Part shown: positions 5,377-5,888 of the stretch, one piece after another
Position numbering within the stretch: the stretch's first letter is position 1
How the letters are laid out: the number at the start of each line of letters is the position of its first letter
NCBI GenBank assembly: GCA_016777645.1
Contig: JADHRC010000100.1
Location: 1 to 5,888 of the forward strand
Direction of reading: 5' to 3'
From: Alphaproteobacteria bacterium
GTDB taxonomy: Bacteria > Pseudomonadota > Alphaproteobacteria > Puniceispirillales > Marisalimonadaceae
Length of the DNA stretch: 5,888 nucleotides
Notes under the pieces: model-generated
Database searches by the model: none
What the model was told of the DNA's origin: nothing
The model's input: only the letters and a program-made list of their open reading frames with translations
Made by a program: the position numbers and the translations under genes

Positions 5377-5888
5377 TTATAGTTTGATGTTTTTTAATGG
5401 ATGAATATCGTTTATAAGTCCTGCCAATCTCTCTGATTGAACATGGGTGTATATTTCAGTAGTACTAATATCTGCATGTCCTAGAAATTTTTGCAATGAT
5501 CTTAAGTCAGCTCCACGATTTAATAAATGAGTTGCAAAACTATGCCTAATTTTATGAGGAGAAACCTCTTTGTTATTTATTCCTACACTTTTTGACAATT
5601 CTAAAACATCTTTATAAACGCTTTGCCTAGAAACGAAATCTTTACTATTAGTTTTAGGGAACATATATCTATTATTCTCAAAAACTTTAAGAGATGATCT
5701 TAGGTTTAACCATTCAACAATAACTTTTTGGGATTCACTATTAAAAGCTACGATTCTATAAACTCCACCTTTACCCTTAATTTGAATTTTATCGTGAATT
5801 TGAACAAAATCTGCAAGGGGCAAGCTTATGAGCTCGGTTATTCGCATTCCTGTAGAGTATAAAATTTCTAAAACTGTTAATGTTCTTA
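5377..5888 (-). CDS. xerD: Tyrosine recombinase XerD, C-terminal catalytic domain (cut by window edge)
   Basis: XerD acts with XerC at dif to resolve chromosome dimers before division. The minus-strand frame is open to the window edge: RTLTVLEILYSTG precedes the internal Met at 5847, so that Met is not the true start. The N-terminal core-binding domain lies outside the window. All catalytic residues are visible. Counting the 5847 Met as 1, they are R2 (STGMRITEL), K26 (IKGKG), H98 and R101 (SPHKIRHSFATHLL), H124 (FLGHADISTT) and nucleophile Y133 (EIYTHV, codon 5451-5449). The tail SERLAGLINDIHP resembles XerD rather than XerC, and the adjacent accA matches an arrangement I recall from Alphaproteobacteria. 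No integrase-associated repeats or att-like sites are visible, so a housekeeping XerD is more likely than a phage integrase. XerC is the main alternative. Confidence 0.9.
   Translation of the reverse strand, partial: RTLTVLEILYSTGMRITELISLPLADFVQIHDKIQIKGKGGVYRIVAFNSESQKVIVEWLNLRSSLKVFENNRYMFPKTNSKDFVSRQSVYKDVLELSKSVGINNKEVSPHKIRHSFATHLLNRGADLRSLQKFLGHADISTTEIYTHVQSERLAGLINDIHPLKNIKL

Noticed and set aside
5377..5888. The tyrosine recombinase as a sign of a phage or genomic island
   Set aside because: The sequence resembles housekeeping XerD, adjoins accA as I recall from related genomes, and no tRNA, att-like repeat or cargo gene is nearby.
1..5888. CRISPR arrays, tRNA/rRNA genes, riboswitches, insertion sequences
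   Set aside because: Reading both strands showed no spaced direct repeats, no cloverleaf or TTCRANY-type signatures and no transposase. Nearly all of the window is occupied by recognised coding genes.

Overview
The window looks like a stretch of core chromosome from an AT-rich (roughly 30% G+C by eye), streamlined alphaproteobacterium. The gene order supports this: secA diverges from a PpiC-type isomerase gene followed by argJ and mutT, then a glutaredoxin and a Nit-family amidase, and xerD lies just upstream of accA. I remember these pairings from alphaproteobacterial genomes. Very short or negative intergenic gaps and heavy A/T codon use fit a marine low-GC lineage such as SAR11/Pelagibacterales or a similar group. 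That placement is inference; no rRNA or other taxonomic marker is present.

Layout. (1) Bases 1-709, minus strand: N-terminal 236 codons of secA, running off the left edge. (2) Bases 710-835: a divergent intergenic region with a good sigma70-like promoter candidate for secA and a fair one for the rightward operon, their -35 boxes only 3 bp apart. (3) Bases 836-4425, plus strand: a tight five-gene run of secreted parvulin-type foldase, argJ, mutT, grxC and a Nit1-like amidase, with spacings of 17, -20, 21 and -4 bp. (4) Around 4403-4433: the convergent ends of nit and accA overlap by 15 bp and sit in an A/T inverted repeat centred exactly on the overlap, a candidate bidirectional terminator. 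(5) Bases 4411-5888, minus strand: a two-gene unit, xerD (catalytic half, running off the right edge) then accA 21 bp downstream.

How the genes fit together. SecA drives protein export, and the divergently transcribed isomerase carries a signal peptide and probably helps exported proteins fold. ArgJ serves arginine synthesis and MutT cleans the nucleotide pool. Glutaredoxin and the Nit1-like amidase overlap by 4 bp and share a plausible glutathione theme: use of glutathione and repair of its deaminated form. XerD resolves chromosome dimers and AccA is part of acetyl-CoA carboxylase.

I found no RNA gene, mobile element, CRISPR array or clearly novel system. The most interesting observations are modest: the symmetric inverted repeat over the nit/accA junction, the grx-nit coupling, the back-to-back promoters, and small active-site variations in the glutaredoxin (CGFC) and MutT (Asn in the Nudix box).
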